A DNA stretch of 64,000 nt. Source: JAWXCM01 sp034408745. Its GTDB lineage: Bacteria; Acidobacteriota; Terriglobia; Bryobacterales; Bryobacteraceae. The stretch is from assembly GCA_034408745.1 (NCBI GenBank), contig JAWXCM010000400.1, forward strand, positions 1 to 64,000. The letters are read 5' to 3'. Shown here piece after piece: positions 1-9,326 of this stretch. Positions within the stretch are counted from its first letter, which is position 1; every line of letters starts with the position of its first letter. The notes below the pieces were generated by a model. That model ran no database searches, was not told where the DNA came from, and saw nothing but the letters and a program-made list of their open reading frames with translations. Position numbers and translations under genes: made by a program.

Positions 1-140
1 GTCTTGGGCAGAGATTCCGTATAGATCAACGGAACGAGGACTGCCACGATGATCAGACCCACCTGAACGAGGAAGGAAATGAAGACCGACGATGCCTTCC
101 TGGTCGCGTTTTCTCCCTGCACGAACGACTGCTCAAACAT
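1..140 (-). CDS. TonB-family energy transducer protein, N-terminal part (cut by window edge)
   Basis: Only the first 46 residues are inside the window. They begin MFEQSFVQGENATRK, followed by a hydrophobic stretch (about residues 17-41), then a polar turn. A short cytoplasmic leader ahead of a single membrane anchor is typical of acidobacterial TonB-family proteins, which couple the proton motive force to outer-membrane transport. The proline-rich linker and the C-terminal TonB domain lie beyond the edge, so the family call rests on the N-terminus alone. The ATG at 140-138 has a purine-rich AAAGGGTGG about ten bases upstream. The gene follows secF in the same direction after a 51-bp gap. Confidence 0.6.
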   Translation of the reverse strand, partial: MFEQSFVQGENATRKASSVFISFLVQVGLIIVAVLVPLIYTESLPK

Positions 141-191
141 CGGAGACCACCCTTTCAGCCTGGCTTTTTCCGGCAGCCAGGCAGAGATTCG

Positions 192-1406
192 TTATTTGAC
201 CGCTTTTGCCGGCGGCCGCTTTACCGTTCCTGAACCGGCGGCCGGCGTCGCCGTTTTCCTTTTCTCCACAAAATCCCGCCAGAAGATCAAAATCGGACTG
301 GCGATAAAGACCGACGAGTATGTTCCAATCAGGATCCCGCACACCAGCGCGAACGCAAACCCGTTCAGCACAGGACCACCGAAAATCCACAGTGACAAGG
401 CCGTCAGAAACGTCAGACCGGATGTCAGGACGGTCCGGCTCAGAGTCTGGTTGACACTGGCGTTCACCAATTCCTCAAACCCCAGCCTCTTGTTCAGCTT
501 CAGGTTTTCACGTATGCGGTCGAAGACCACAATCGTGTCATTCATCGAGTAGCCCACCAGCGTAAGCAACGCTGCGATCACCGTAAGAGAAACCTCTTTG
601 TTAAAGATCGAGAACAAACCCACTGTGATGATCGTGTCGTGGAACACGGCGATAACCGCGGCCAGACCGTAAATCCACTCGAATCGGAAACCAATGTATA
701 CCAACATGCCCAGCAGCGCCCACAATACTACGTAGATGGCCTGCTTTTGAAGTTCCTTGCCCATCCTGGGACCGACAACTTCCACCTGCCGGATCGCATA
801 AGCCGACAACGTGGCTTCCTGCTTAAGCACCTGAATCACCTGCGAGGTGACGCCGGCAACACCCTGCAACTGGTCGAAGCTCCGAATGACGCCGGACCGG
901 GGCGGAGTATTGCGGAACTGCAAGATACGTCCCACCAGTTCGGTCAGCTGCTGTTCGCCGGTACTCACCCCGGCGGCCGCCAGCGGCCCTCGCAAACGAT
1001 CCGTAACGGCTTGCTGTCCGGCGTTGTTGATGTCGATCTTCGAAGCATCTCTCTGACCGGCAAAGCTCTTTGCCAGCGTCGATTCGATCAACTCTCGGGC
1101 TTTTAGCAACTCGCGCTCTTCGCGCATTTCGGTTCCGATGATTACTTCATTGGTACCGGTCACTTCCTGAATTTCCGGGGTGCCGCCGGGCAGGGCGCGA
1201 CCGAGTTCCGCGCGCAGTTTCTCGACGTTCGGCCGGTCGGCGAACTTCACATAGACAAGAGCCCCACCCTTGAGGTCGATGCCGTACCGGGGACCACCCC
1301 TGGCAATCACGCTGGCCAGCCCCGCCACTGTCAAAACCAGTGATGCGATGATGAACGGCCACTTCTTGCCAAGAAAGTCGTAGTTGGTATTCCGAAATAA
1401 CTCCAT
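192..1406 (-). CDS. secF: Protein translocase subunit SecF
   Basis: This is the membrane partner of SecD; the SecDF complex uses the proton gradient to pull preproteins out of SecYEG on the periplasmic side. The protein has 404 residues. A first membrane segment near residues 18-34 is followed by the family motif GIDLKGGALVYVKF, a large periplasmic domain, and five clustered C-terminal membrane segments containing GYSMNDTIVVFDRIREN and the LSRTVLTS region. The periplasmic part is longer than in the E. coli protein, which is common in this phylum. The ATG has an AAGG box a few bases upstream. A 148-bp gap with a T-rich tract on the coding strand separates it from secD, so it may be partly uncoupled from secD transcription. 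Confidence 0.95.
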   Translation of the reverse strand: MELFRNTNYDFLGKKWPFIIASLVLTVAGLASVIARGGPRYGIDLKGGALVYVKFADRPNVEKLRAELGRALPGGTPEIQEVTGTNEVIIGTEMREERELLKARELIESTLAKSFAGQRDASKIDINNAGQQAVTDRLRGPLAAAGVSTGEQQLTELVGRILQFRNTPPRSGVIRSFDQLQGVAGVTSQVIQVLKQEATLSAYAIRQVEVVGPRMGKELQKQAIYVVLWALLGMLVYIGFRFEWIYGLAAVIAVFHDTIITVGLFSIFNKEVSLTVIAALLTLVGYSMNDTIVVFDRIRENLKLNKRLGFEELVNASVNQTLSRTVLTSGLTFLTALSLWIFGGPVLNGFAFALVCGILIGTYSSVFIASPILIFWRDFVEKRKTATPAAGSGTVKRPPAKAVK

Positions 1407-1554
1407 TAACCTTACAGTCTTCCTGCCGGCTCTAATTCCCTAGACACCGGACTCGTTTAGTCAGTTCCCGCGAAGGTCGCAAAACATTCTTAAAAAGAAA
1501 CGTTCAGCGCACAAAAAAAACAACTGTTTCGACACGCAGCGCGGGGCCAGCGTA

Positions 1555-3168
1555 TCAAATGCTGAGCTTAGGCTGACGCGAGCCCGACAATTCCCAGTCG
1601 AAGATTACCTTCGACACGAAAACCGCCGTGAACACATTGGCCACCAGACCGATCACCAGTGTGACCGCAAAACCTCTTACCGCACCTGTACCGAACAGGA
1701 ACAGAAACAAACAAGATACGACCGTGGTGACGTGCGTGTCCACAATCGTAACGAATGCTTTGTTAAAGCCCGTCTCGACGGCGGAAACGACGGCCTTGCC
1801 GGCGCGCAGTTCTTCACGAATGCGTTCAAAAATCAGAACGTTGGAGTCAACCGCCATACCGATGGTCAGAATCACACCAGCGATGCCGGGCAGCGTCAGC
1901 ACGGCTCCGAAGTACGCCAGTGCCGCGATGAGAATGAGCGCGTTCAGGATCAGAGCGAGGGTCGCGTTGATGCCGCTCTTCTTGTAATAGAACAACATGA
2001 CGGCGACCACGGCAACGATGCCGACGGCACCCGCCATCAGGCCGTCGTTGATGGAATCGGCGCCCAGCGACGGGCCGACGGTGCTTTCCTGCAGGTACAC
2101 GAGGCTTGCCGGGAGCGAACCGGCGCGAAGTACCAGCGCGGTGTCGGAAGCTTCCTGCTGGCCGCCCATGTTTTCGATTACGCCCGTGTCGCCGATTCTG
2201 GCGTTGATGGTGGGAGCGAGGCGCCACTGGTTGTCGAGTACGATCGCCAGTTTGTTGCCGATGTTGGCCTCGGTAAACCGTTCGAAACGTTTGGCCGAAT
2301 CCTGCGAAAGGATGAACTGCACTTCCCAGGTCCCGGTCTGGCTCTGGAGCGGCTTGGCGTCGCGCAGATCCGTACCACGGATCACCGGCGTACGCGTCAC
2401 CAACAGCCATCCGTTGCTGCGGTCGCCGCGTTCGGCTCCCTTGATCAGCTTGGTGTTGAACGGGAGCACCCCACCATGCTTGCCACGGGCCTCCTCTTCG
2501 CTCTGGAACGGTCCGTCCTTCACTTCATACAGTTCGAGGACGGCGGCGGTCTGCAGAATCTGCTTGATGCGCGCCGGATCGTCGACACCCGGGAGCTGCA
2601 CCAGCACTTCACCCTCGGCATCCTGACGGCCACGCGGCTGTACGGCGGATTCCGCAAGTCCGAGTCCGTTGATACGCGTTTCGATGGTGCTGACAGACCG
2701 GGCAACCGTATTCCGGCGCAACTCCAGCGCATCGGTCGGTTTCATTGCCAGGGTGTAGTCGGTGGACGAACTTGTGCCGAGCGTCCAGTTGGCAACTTTC
2801 TCAGTTACGATCTGGCGAAACGTACCAGCTTTCTCTGGCGGGACGCCTTTGATGTTGATGCGGATCTGATCCGCTGTTTCGATCGTCTTCGGTTCGGTGT
2901 TGTCAATGCTGGCGAATGCAATGCCAGCCTTGTTCAACTCTTCCTTAAGCCGCTCGCTCACCTGTTGTGCGTCGGCGACGAAGGCATCCTGTACCTGCAC
3001 CTGCAGTACCAGATGGCTCCCGCCGCGCAAGTCGAGGCCGAGCCGGATGTTGTGGTTCCAGTTGGCGACCAGTTCATCCCACGATTTCGGAATACCGATA
3101 ATTCCGTAGATACAGATCAGAATCACTGCCGCAATGGCAGCTACTTTTACTCGCAAACCCTGGGTCAT
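1555..3168 (-). CDS. secD: Protein translocase subunit SecD
   Basis: The 537-residue protein has an N-terminal membrane segment (about residues 8-24), the SecD signature RLGLDLRGGSHLVLQV, a P1 head and base region, and six C-terminal membrane segments. These include GMAVDSNVLIFERIREELR, the SecD/SecF counterpart of the proton-relay helix with its conserved Asp. With SecF it forms the auxiliary translocon that completes protein export. It lies between yajC (18 bp upstream) and secF, the classical yajC-secD-secF order. Length and motifs are complete. Confidence 0.96.
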   Translation of the reverse strand: MTQGLRVKVAAIAAVILICIYGIIGIPKSWDELVANWNHNIRLGLDLRGGSHLVLQVQVQDAFVADAQQVSERLKEELNKAGIAFASIDNTEPKTIETADQIRINIKGVPPEKAGTFRQIVTEKVANWTLGTSSSTDYTLAMKPTDALELRRNTVARSVSTIETRINGLGLAESAVQPRGRQDAEGEVLVQLPGVDDPARIKQILQTAAVLELYEVKDGPFQSEEEARGKHGGVLPFNTKLIKGAERGDRSNGWLLVTRTPVIRGTDLRDAKPLQSQTGTWEVQFILSQDSAKRFERFTEANIGNKLAIVLDNQWRLAPTINARIGDTGVIENMGGQQEASDTALVLRAGSLPASLVYLQESTVGPSLGADSINDGLMAGAVGIVAVVAVMLFYYKKSGINATLALILNALILIAALAYFGAVLTLPGIAGVILTIGMAVDSNVLIFERIREELRAGKAVVSAVETGFNKAFVTIVDTHVTTVVSCLFLFLFGTGAVRGFAVTLVIGLVANVFTAVFVSKVIFDWELSGSRQPKLSI

Positions 3169-3186
3169 GCGTATGGAGGTACTTTC

Positions 3187-3498
3187 TTAACTTTTCTCAG
3201 AGATCACGCCAGCCACAGCACTGCGTGCGACCTGAATCCTGACGTTGTCTGGCTTGATTCTCAACACCAGCGTATCATCATCCAGCGAAACGATGGTGCC
3301 CATTATTCCCCCCGACGTCTGAACGGTCTGACCGCTCTGCAATGTGGCAAGCATTTCCTTCTGAGCCTTCTTCTGCTTCTGCATGGGGAGGAACAACAGG
3401 AAGTAAAAAATGCCGAAGATCAGTATCATCGGCAAAAGGCTGAGTAACGTATTTGTCTGGCTTCCGCCAGCCTGCAAAAGTATGAGTGCTGCCGTCAC
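3187..3498 (-). CDS. yajC: Preprotein translocase accessory subunit YajC
   Basis: This is a small inner-membrane protein that joins the SecDF-YajC holotranslocon. The 103 residues have one membrane span (about 17-40) followed by the family motif LPMQKQKKAQKEM and a small beta-rich cytoplasmic domain with GGIMGTIVSLDDDTLVLRI. The start is a GTG. A short inverted repeat, GCCGAA..TTCGGC at 3518-3531, sits between the tgt stop and this start; it is too short to call a terminator but could tune translation. The gene is co-directional with tgt and secD. Confidence 0.94.
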   Translation of the reverse strand: MTAALILLQAGGSQTNTLLSLLPMILIFGIFYFLLFLPMQKQKKAQKEMLATLQSGQTVQTSGGIMGTIVSLDDDTLVLRIKPDNVRIQVARSAVAGVISEKS

Positions 3499-3532
3499 GT
3501 TTGATCCTGTCTGGAACGCCGAAACTTCGGCA

Positions 3533-4660
3533 CTACGGCTCCTGCTGGACTGCTGAAGCCCGTATACCCTTGAGATAGCTGGAGAATGTCCCTGATCTGA
3601 TAGCCTCTCTCATCCGGCGCATGATGTCAAGGTAGTGGTGCAGGTTATGTATCGTGGCCAGCGTGGAGTAAAGCATTTCCGATGCCAGGAAGAGGTGTCG
3701 CAGGTAAGCGCGGCTGAAGTTGCGGCAGGTATAGCAGCCGCAGACCGGGTCGGCGGGCCGGGGATCCTCACGATACTGGGCGTGTTTGATCACCAGGCGG
3801 CCCTCCGACGTGTACAGCCGGCCCGTGCGGGCCTCGCGCGAGGGCAGGACGCAGTCCATCATGTCGATGCCACGCGCCACGTATTCGGGCAGTTCCGACG
3901 GCAGGCCCACGCCCATAACGTAGCGGGGGCGGTCTCTGGGCAGGAGCGGCGCCGTTACCTCCACCATTTCGAGGCTCAGCGGGCGCGGCTCGCCCACGCT
4001 CAGTCCACCGATCGCGTAGCCCGGTGCGTCGAGCGCGAGAAGGTCATTGACGCATGCTGCCCGGAGATCGCTGTACATGCCGCCCTGCACGATGGGGAAC
4101 AGGGCGTGGCGTTCCGGATCGGCTACCTCACGAAAGCGACTGAAACAGCGCCCGGCCCATCGCACAGTGCGGTCGGTGGACAGCTTCGCCTCGGCGCGGG
4201 TGGCCGGGTAGGGGAGACACTCATCCAGCACCATCGCGATATCGCTGCCGAGCGCCACCTGAACATCCACGGCCGACTCCGGCGTGAACATGTGGGAGCT
4301 GCCGTCGAGGTGCGACTGAAATCGCACGCCCTCTTCGGTGATTTTGCGTAGTTCCGACAGACTGAAGACCTGAAATCCGCCCGAATCGGTTAGGATTGGG
4401 CGCGGCCAGTTCATGAACCGGTGCAACCCGCCGAGGCTTCGCACGGTCTCATGTCCCGGACGGAGGTACAGATGGTAGGTGTTGCTCAGGATAATCGGAG
4501 GGTCGATCTCATCCAGCAACTGCTTCGGCGTCAGTCCTTTGACTGTGGCCTGTGTGCCCACAGGCATGAAGATGGGCGTAGGTATATCGCCACGCGAGGT
4601 ATGCAAGATGCCTGCCCGCGCACCGGTGACCGGACATTCGGCTTCAATCTCAAAATGCAC
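3533..4660 (-). CDS. tgt: Queuine/preQ1 tRNA-ribosyltransferase
   Basis: The enzyme exchanges guanine for the queuine precursor preQ1 at the wobble position of GUN-anticodon tRNAs. The 375-residue protein carries ILTDSGGFQVFSL (catalytic Asp), the IVQGGMYSDLR loop, the GLSVGEP motif, DMMDCVLPSREARTG with the nucleophilic Asp, and the zinc site CGCYTC followed by a downstream His. All known key residues appear present. The start is a GTG. The tgt-yajC-secDF arrangement is conserved in many bacteria, which supports the call. Confidence 0.97.
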   Translation of the reverse strand: MHFEIEAECPVTGARAGILHTSRGDIPTPIFMPVGTQATVKGLTPKQLLDEIDPPIILSNTYHLYLRPGHETVRSLGGLHRFMNWPRPILTDSGGFQVFSLSELRKITEEGVRFQSHLDGSSHMFTPESAVDVQVALGSDIAMVLDECLPYPATRAEAKLSTDRTVRWAGRCFSRFREVADPERHALFPIVQGGMYSDLRAACVNDLLALDAPGYAIGGLSVGEPRPLSLEMVEVTAPLLPRDRPRYVMGVGLPSELPEYVARGIDMMDCVLPSREARTGRLYTSEGRLVIKHAQYREDPRPADPVCGCYTCRNFSRAYLRHLFLASEMLYSTLATIHNLHHYLDIMRRMREAIRSGTFSSYLKGIRASAVQQEP

Positions 4661-4688
4661 TGACTTTCAGGGTAGCTGACCGGAGGGG

Positions 4689-5129
4689 TCAGAACTCGCC
4701 TCGAACCACCTGGTGCAGCACCGGTTCAATCAGGGCGAATTCGGTTTCGAGCCGAACCAGTCCGTCTGGCGCGTCGTCCATCCGGTTCTGCCTGCCAATA
4801 GTTTCCATGGTCAACGCAGCCGCCGTGGCGTCGCGCGCTCCGAAGTTGGCGACTGAGCCCTTCAGGGAGTGAGCCGCGCGTTCCAGCCGCAATGGGTCGC
4901 CCTGGGCCACCGCCGTGCGGATTTCCCGCATCAGCGACGGATACTCCTCAAGAAAAATGCCTGCAATCTCGCGAAGGAGCTCTGCGTCGCCACCGACTCG
5001 GTCCAGTACCGATACGAGATCCAGTCCACCGTCGAGTTCTATCGAGGAAGTCATGTCCTGCCTTTCTCCCACCTCAAAGTCCTGATCGGCCCGGGCGGGA
5101 TCTGTGTTCCTGCTTTCCTCATCGGTCAT
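4689..5129 (-). CDS. HPt (histidine phosphotransfer) domain protein
   Basis: The C-terminal 110 residues form a helical HPt domain with the phospho-acceptor motif AAHSLKGSVANFGA, the usual HPt pattern around the active His. Such proteins relay phosphate between a hybrid histidine kinase and a response regulator. About 25-30 acidic residues precede the domain. The start is uncertain: a TTG at 5144, an ATG at 5129 (used here), or an ATG at 5054 that has a purine-rich AGGCAGGA upstream and would leave just the domain. No kinase or regulator is nearby, so the partner is unknown. Confidence 0.8.
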   Translation of the reverse strand: MTDEESRNTDPARADQDFEVGERQDMTSSIELDGGLDLVSVLDRVGGDAELLREIAGIFLEEYPSLMREIRTAVAQGDPLRLERAAHSLKGSVANFGARDATAAALTMETIGRQNRMDDAPDGLVRLETEFALIEPVLHQVVRGEF

Positions 5130-5144
5130 GCGTTCGAGGTCCAA

Positions 5145-5838
5145 TAGTAAATATTTCGAGCAGCTTGCGTCAGGAGGCTTCCCGCACTCGATTGTGCCAC
5201 GAAACTTGCCGCATTCAGTGGCATCCTACGAAGGGAGGTGGTTCGATATGCCCGCAAATGCCGGTCTGAAGACGAACAAATTCCGCCAGCGCGGAGGCGG
5301 AGAGCCCCGTGCCTGAGACATTTTCGACCGGAATGGAGCGCCCGGCGTGGCGCCGGCTATGAGCGGCCGCGGGTGGATTACAGCGGCATACGCGCGCACC
5401 CCCGCCGACGATATGGTAGAACCGCTGGCGTGGCTTATGGACAACGCCATTCCCCTGCCTGGAGGTATCGGATCGGCCTTGACCCAACAATCGGCCAGGC
5501 TTCGGCGGAACGTCGCTGCAAAATCTTGGTAAACGGCATCGCCTCGAACATGATCGTGCTGGCGACGCGGGAGGCGAGCCCGGGACTCCTCCCGCAGATC
5601 CTCAACCAGGATGGATCCATCCTGTTGAGTTGGGACATGTGATGGCGGGCTGCCGTGCAGGCTTAGATTGACGGGATTGCGGCGGGAATCTTCTTCCCGG
5701 CGCGGAATGTGATTGACGGACTATTTGTGAGTGGTGCGCGCATTCCGCTGACGGCCCGAACCGGAGTTACTGTTCCGGTCCGGGTAATCATCCACGGCGT
5801 TACCGCGGAGCATCCACGCGGGCTGCCCGTGTGTCGCC
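5145..5838. other. Region of about 690 bp without an intact gene
   Basis: Between the HPt gene and the end of sdhB no reading frame has convincing protein character on either strand. The only recognisable item is the DUF4112-like scrap at 5413-5501. The rest shows no tRNA-like folds or clear repeats by eye. Confidence 0.5.
5413..5501 (+). pseudogene. DUF4112-like gene fragment with a frameshift
   Basis: One frame reads EPLAWLMDNAIPLPG up to 5460 and the next frame continues RYRIGLDPTIG. Together they resemble the conserved start of DUF4112 membrane proteins (a 'LA.LLD.AI.IPG..RIGLD.LIG' pattern). The two halves are in different frames and nothing further downstream matches, so this looks like a short decayed remnant of about 30 codons. 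The family match is from memory of the motif and is tentative. Confidence 0.35.
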
Positions 5839-6630
5839 CTAAGCGGCTTCGTTCTTCAGAGGCTCGGGACGGTTCGAAAAGGCCGCCCTGAGGTAATCGT
5901 GGTTCATTGTCGCTATTACCTCAATGCGTATGCTCTTGGGGCAGACAGCTTCGCACTCGCCGATATTGGTGCAACTGCCGAACATCTCGGCGGTGACTTG
6001 AGCCACCATGGCAAGGGCTCGACGTTCCTTTTCGGGCGCGCCCTGCGGCAGCAGGCCGAGGTGCGAGATCTTGGCTCCGGTGAACAACGCTGCCGCCGCA
6101 TTCGGACAGGCGGCCACACAGGCTCCGCATCCGATACAAGCCGCTGCGTCCATCGCCCGGTCCGCATTCTCCTTCGGTATCGGAATTGCGTTGCCGTCGG
6201 GAGCGCTGCCCGTGGGGACCGAAACGAACCCACCCGCCGCGATGATGCGGTCAAGCGCACCGCGGTCCACCGCCAGATCCCTTACCACCGGGAACGCCCG
6301 GGCGCGCCATGGTTCCAGATAGAGCTCATCGCCATTTTTGAAATGGCGCATGTGTAACTGGCAGACCGTAGTTCCGGGCAGCGGACCGTGAGCGACTCCG
6401 TTGATCATGAAGCCGCACGAGCCGCAGATCCCTTCGCGACAGTCGTGGTCGAAGGCGATCGGTTCTTCGCCCTTTTCCGTGAGCTGCTCGTTCAGGTTGT
6501 CGAGCATTTCCAGGAACGACATATGCTCGTTCGCTTCGGCCGTGTATTTCACCATCTTGCCGGCGTCGGTAGTATTGCGCTGCCGCCAGACATGCAGCGT
6601 GAGTTTCATGTTGCTGTTGTCGCCACTCAT
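5839..6630 (-). CDS. sdhB: Succinate dehydrogenase / fumarate reductase iron-sulfur subunit
   Basis: SdhB passes electrons from the flavoprotein to quinone through three Fe-S clusters. Motifs visible are the plant-type ferredoxin site CREGICGSCGFMINGVAHGP with a further Cys at CQLHMRHF, then CIGCGACVAACPNAAA and CTNIGECEAVCPKSI, which supply the 4Fe-4S and 3Fe-4S ligands. The frame extends upstream, but the ATG at 6630 overlaps the sdhA stop (TAATG), so translation is coupled and the protein has 263 residues. It is the last gene of sdhCAB. Confidence 0.95.
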   Translation of the reverse strand: MSGDNSNMKLTLHVWRQRNTTDAGKMVKYTAEANEHMSFLEMLDNLNEQLTEKGEEPIAFDHDCREGICGSCGFMINGVAHGPLPGTTVCQLHMRHFKNGDELYLEPWRARAFPVVRDLAVDRGALDRIIAAGGFVSVPTGSAPDGNAIPIPKENADRAMDAAACIGCGACVAACPNAAAALFTGAKISHLGLLPQGAPEKERRALAMVAQVTAEMFGSCTNIGECEAVCPKSIRIEVIATMNHDYLRAAFSNRPEPLKNEAA

Positions 6631-8543
6631 TACTTGTAGCTCCGCTGGCTGGGATGAACGTAGTCGAACGTCAGAGGCTCTTTGTGCAGCGCAGGAGTCT
6701 GGTTTTCTCCGCGATACTCCCACGCAGCGACATAGCTGAAGTTGTCATCGTCGCGCTGGGCTTCGCCCTCTGGTGTCTGGTGCTCCTCGCGGAAGTGGCC
6801 GCCGCACGATTCCTCGCGATGCAGCGCATCCCGGCACATCAACTCGCCGAGCTCGAGGAAATCCGATACTCGCCCAGCATTTTCCAGACCCTGATTCATG
6901 CCCTCGTTGTCGCCGAGCACGGTCACGTTTTGCCAGAATTCCTCTCGCAGCGACTGGATCTGACCTATGGCCTTCGTCAGGCCAGCGGCGTTGCGTCCCA
7001 TGCCGCAGTTGTCCCACATGATGCGGCCGAGCTCCCGGTGAATCGATGCCACGGTGCGCTTGCCGTTGATGGACAGCAGCCGCTTTGTCATCTCCACGAC
7101 TCCCGCTTCCGCGGCGCGAACCTCGGGATGATCGGGGGTAACCTTCTCCATTTTCGTCGTGGCCAGGTAGTCGCCGACGGTGTACGGAATCACGAAGTAG
7201 CCGTCCGACAAACCCTGCATCAGCGCGCTGGCGCCGAGACGGTTGGCGCCGTGGTCGCTGAAGTTCGCTTCACCCAGGACGAACAGTCCCGGGATGGTGC
7301 TCATCAGGTTGTAGTCCACCCAAAGCCCGCCCATGGTGTAGTGGACGGCCGGGTAGATGCGCATCGGTACTTCGTACGGGTTCTCGCCGGTGATCTGGAA
7401 GTACATGTCGAAGAGGTTGCCGTAGCGCTCCTCAATCGTCTTCTTCCCGAACCGCTGGATCGCGTCTGCGAAATCCAGATACACGCCGAGGCCGCCCGGT
7501 CCCACACCGCGGCCCTCATCGCACACCCCCTTGGAGGCGCGGGAGGCGACGTCGCGCGGGACCAGGTTGCCGAAGCTGGGATAGCGGCGCTCCAGATAAT
7601 AATCGCGCTCGGGCTCCGGGATTGACGACGGATTGCGGTTGTCACCGCCCTTCAGCGGAACCCAGATCCGGCCGTCGTTACGCAGCGATTCGGACATCAG
7701 CGTCAGCTTCGACTGATACTCGCCCGACTGCGGAATGCAGGTGGGGTGGATCTGCGTGAAGCACGGATTGCCGAACAGAGCACCACGCCGGTGTGCCCGC
7801 CAGATGGCCGTGGTGTTGGAGCCCTTGGCGTTGGTCGACAGATAGAACACGTTGCCGTAGCCGCCGGTAGCGAGGCAAACCGCGTCGGCCAGATGCGATT
7901 CGATCTTGCCGGTGATCAGGTCGCGTGTGACGATGCCGCGCGCCTTGCCGTCGATCATGATCACGTCGAGCATCTCACTGCGCGAGAACATCTGAACCTG
8001 ACCGAGACCGATCTGGCGCTCCAGCGCCTGATACGCGCCCAGAAGCAACTGCTGACCTGTCTGGCCTCTGGCGTAGAACGTACGCGAAACCTGCGCGCCG
8101 CCGAAGGAGCGATTTGCGAGAGTTCCGCCGTATTCGCGAGCAAACGGCACGCCTTGCGCGACGCACTGGTCGATGATCGCAACGCTGATCTGCGCGAGTC
8201 GATACACGTTGGCTTCGCGGGCGCGGAAGTCGCCGCCCTTCACTGTGTCGTAGAAGAGTCGGTAGATGGAATCGCCATCGTTCTGGTAGTTCTTCGCGGC
8301 GTTGATTCCACCCTGCGCGGCGATGGAGTGCGCGCGTCGCGGTGAATCCTGGAAGCAGAAGCACTTGACGTTGTAGCCGAGTTCTCCCAGCGACGCTGCC
8401 GCGGAGCCTCCGGCGAGTCCGCTTCCCACCACAATGATTTCGTATTTGCGCTTATTCGCCGGGTTTACCAGCTTCAGTTCGAAGCGGGCCCGGTCCCAGG
8501 CCGTCTCAATCGGCCCCGTGGGTATTCTGGAGTTTAATTCCAT
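6630..8543 (-). CDS. sdhA: Succinate dehydrogenase / fumarate reductase flavoprotein subunit
   Basis: This is the catalytic subunit oxidising succinate to fumarate (or the reverse). The 637-residue protein has the FAD-binding VVGSGLAGGSAAASLGELG, the HSIAAQGGINAA motif that normally carries the His-linked flavin, PTCIPQSGEY in the active-site region, and GLFVLGEANFSDHGANRLG. It is the type paired with a single cytochrome b anchor. Its start lies 3 bp after the sdhC stop and its stop overlaps the sdhB start, showing a tight operon. Confidence 0.96.
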   Translation of the reverse strand: MELNSRIPTGPIETAWDRARFELKLVNPANKRKYEIIVVGSGLAGGSAAASLGELGYNVKCFCFQDSPRRAHSIAAQGGINAAKNYQNDGDSIYRLFYDTVKGGDFRAREANVYRLAQISVAIIDQCVAQGVPFAREYGGTLANRSFGGAQVSRTFYARGQTGQQLLLGAYQALERQIGLGQVQMFSRSEMLDVIMIDGKARGIVTRDLITGKIESHLADAVCLATGGYGNVFYLSTNAKGSNTTAIWRAHRRGALFGNPCFTQIHPTCIPQSGEYQSKLTLMSESLRNDGRIWVPLKGGDNRNPSSIPEPERDYYLERRYPSFGNLVPRDVASRASKGVCDEGRGVGPGGLGVYLDFADAIQRFGKKTIEERYGNLFDMYFQITGENPYEVPMRIYPAVHYTMGGLWVDYNLMSTIPGLFVLGEANFSDHGANRLGASALMQGLSDGYFVIPYTVGDYLATTKMEKVTPDHPEVRAAEAGVVEMTKRLLSINGKRTVASIHRELGRIMWDNCGMGRNAAGLTKAIGQIQSLREEFWQNVTVLGDNEGMNQGLENAGRVSDFLELGELMCRDALHREESCGGHFREEHQTPEGEAQRDDDNFSYVAAWEYRGENQTPALHKEPLTFDYVHPSQRSYK

Positions 8544-8546
8544 TTC

Positions 8547-9245
8547 TCAGACCCTTCCGAAGTCCGGATGATAGCCCAGCAGTACCGCGACGGGCACCGA
8601 AAGAAAACCGAGCACAAGCAGCACGGAGAACGCGCGGGCGAACGCCCTGATCTTCGGCGTATAGCGCGGATGGGAGAAGCCCATCGACTGGAACATGCTC
8701 CAGACTCCGTGGTTCAGGTGCAGCATGATCATCAGCATGGAGATGACGTAGAACGTCACTACCGCAGGATTGCTGAAGCCGATCACAACATTGTCATAGG
8801 CGTTGAGATCTTCAAAGCCGGGGTGCACGGTCCCGGTGGTCAGGTGCAGCAGGTGGTACACGATAAAAACAGCAATGATGGGGCCGCTCCAGTACATGGT
8901 CCGTGATGCGTAACTGGACCCCACAGGCGTCCGTTTGGCATAACCGACCGGGCGGGCGGCTCTCTGAAGCACGGCAAGCTGTGCCGCCGCCAGAATATGA
9001 AGTGCAACTGAAACAAGCAGCGTGATTCTTGCGCCCCACAGAAGTGCGGGCGTTCCGTGGAGTTTTTCCGCGTACGCATTCAGCGTTTCGCGGCCCAGAA
9101 AGAATTGCAGATTGCCGGCCATGTGTCCGATAAGGAAGCCGAACAGCACGAGACCGGTAACTGCCATCACGACTTTCTTACCGATTGTGGTCCTGTAAAA
9201 AAAGACACCACGGGCTAAGGTGCTGTTGATGGCAACAGCGCTCAT
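8547..9245 (-). CDS. sdhC: Succinate dehydrogenase cytochrome b558-type membrane anchor
   Basis: A single anchor subunit of 232 residues with about five membrane segments and several His residues suited to heme b ligation (GHMAGNLQFFLG, VALHILAAAQ, YHLLHLTTG, LHLNHGVWSMFQS). It matches the fused anchor family of type B succinate:quinone reductases, and no separate sdhD is present. The frame opens further upstream, but the ATG at 9245 has a strong GAGGAGG a few bases before it and begins the conserved part. First gene of the operon. Confidence 0.92.
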   Translation of the reverse strand: MSAVAINSTLARGVFFYRTTIGKKVVMAVTGLVLFGFLIGHMAGNLQFFLGRETLNAYAEKLHGTPALLWGARITLLVSVALHILAAAQLAVLQRAARPVGYAKRTPVGSSYASRTMYWSGPIIAVFIVYHLLHLTTGTVHPGFEDLNAYDNVVIGFSNPAVVTFYVISMLMIMLHLNHGVWSMFQSMGFSHPRYTPKIRAFARAFSVLLVLGFLSVPVAVLLGYHPDFGRV

Positions 9246-9326
9246 TCGTACCTCCTCGACAAAAGGTGAAGTCTCCGGTGGAGCAGACGACGGACGTCCA
9301 TATTGTATCGCGCGTATGATAAGAAC

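Noticed and set aside
1500..1530. Intrinsic terminator between secD and secF
   Set aside because: There is a run of eight T on the coding strand but no convincing stem directly before it.
1732..3447. 571-codon open frame on the plus strand opposite secD and yajC
   Set aside because: Antisense shadow of two well-conserved genes; low-complexity, no family pattern. GC-rich DNA makes long antisense frames common here.
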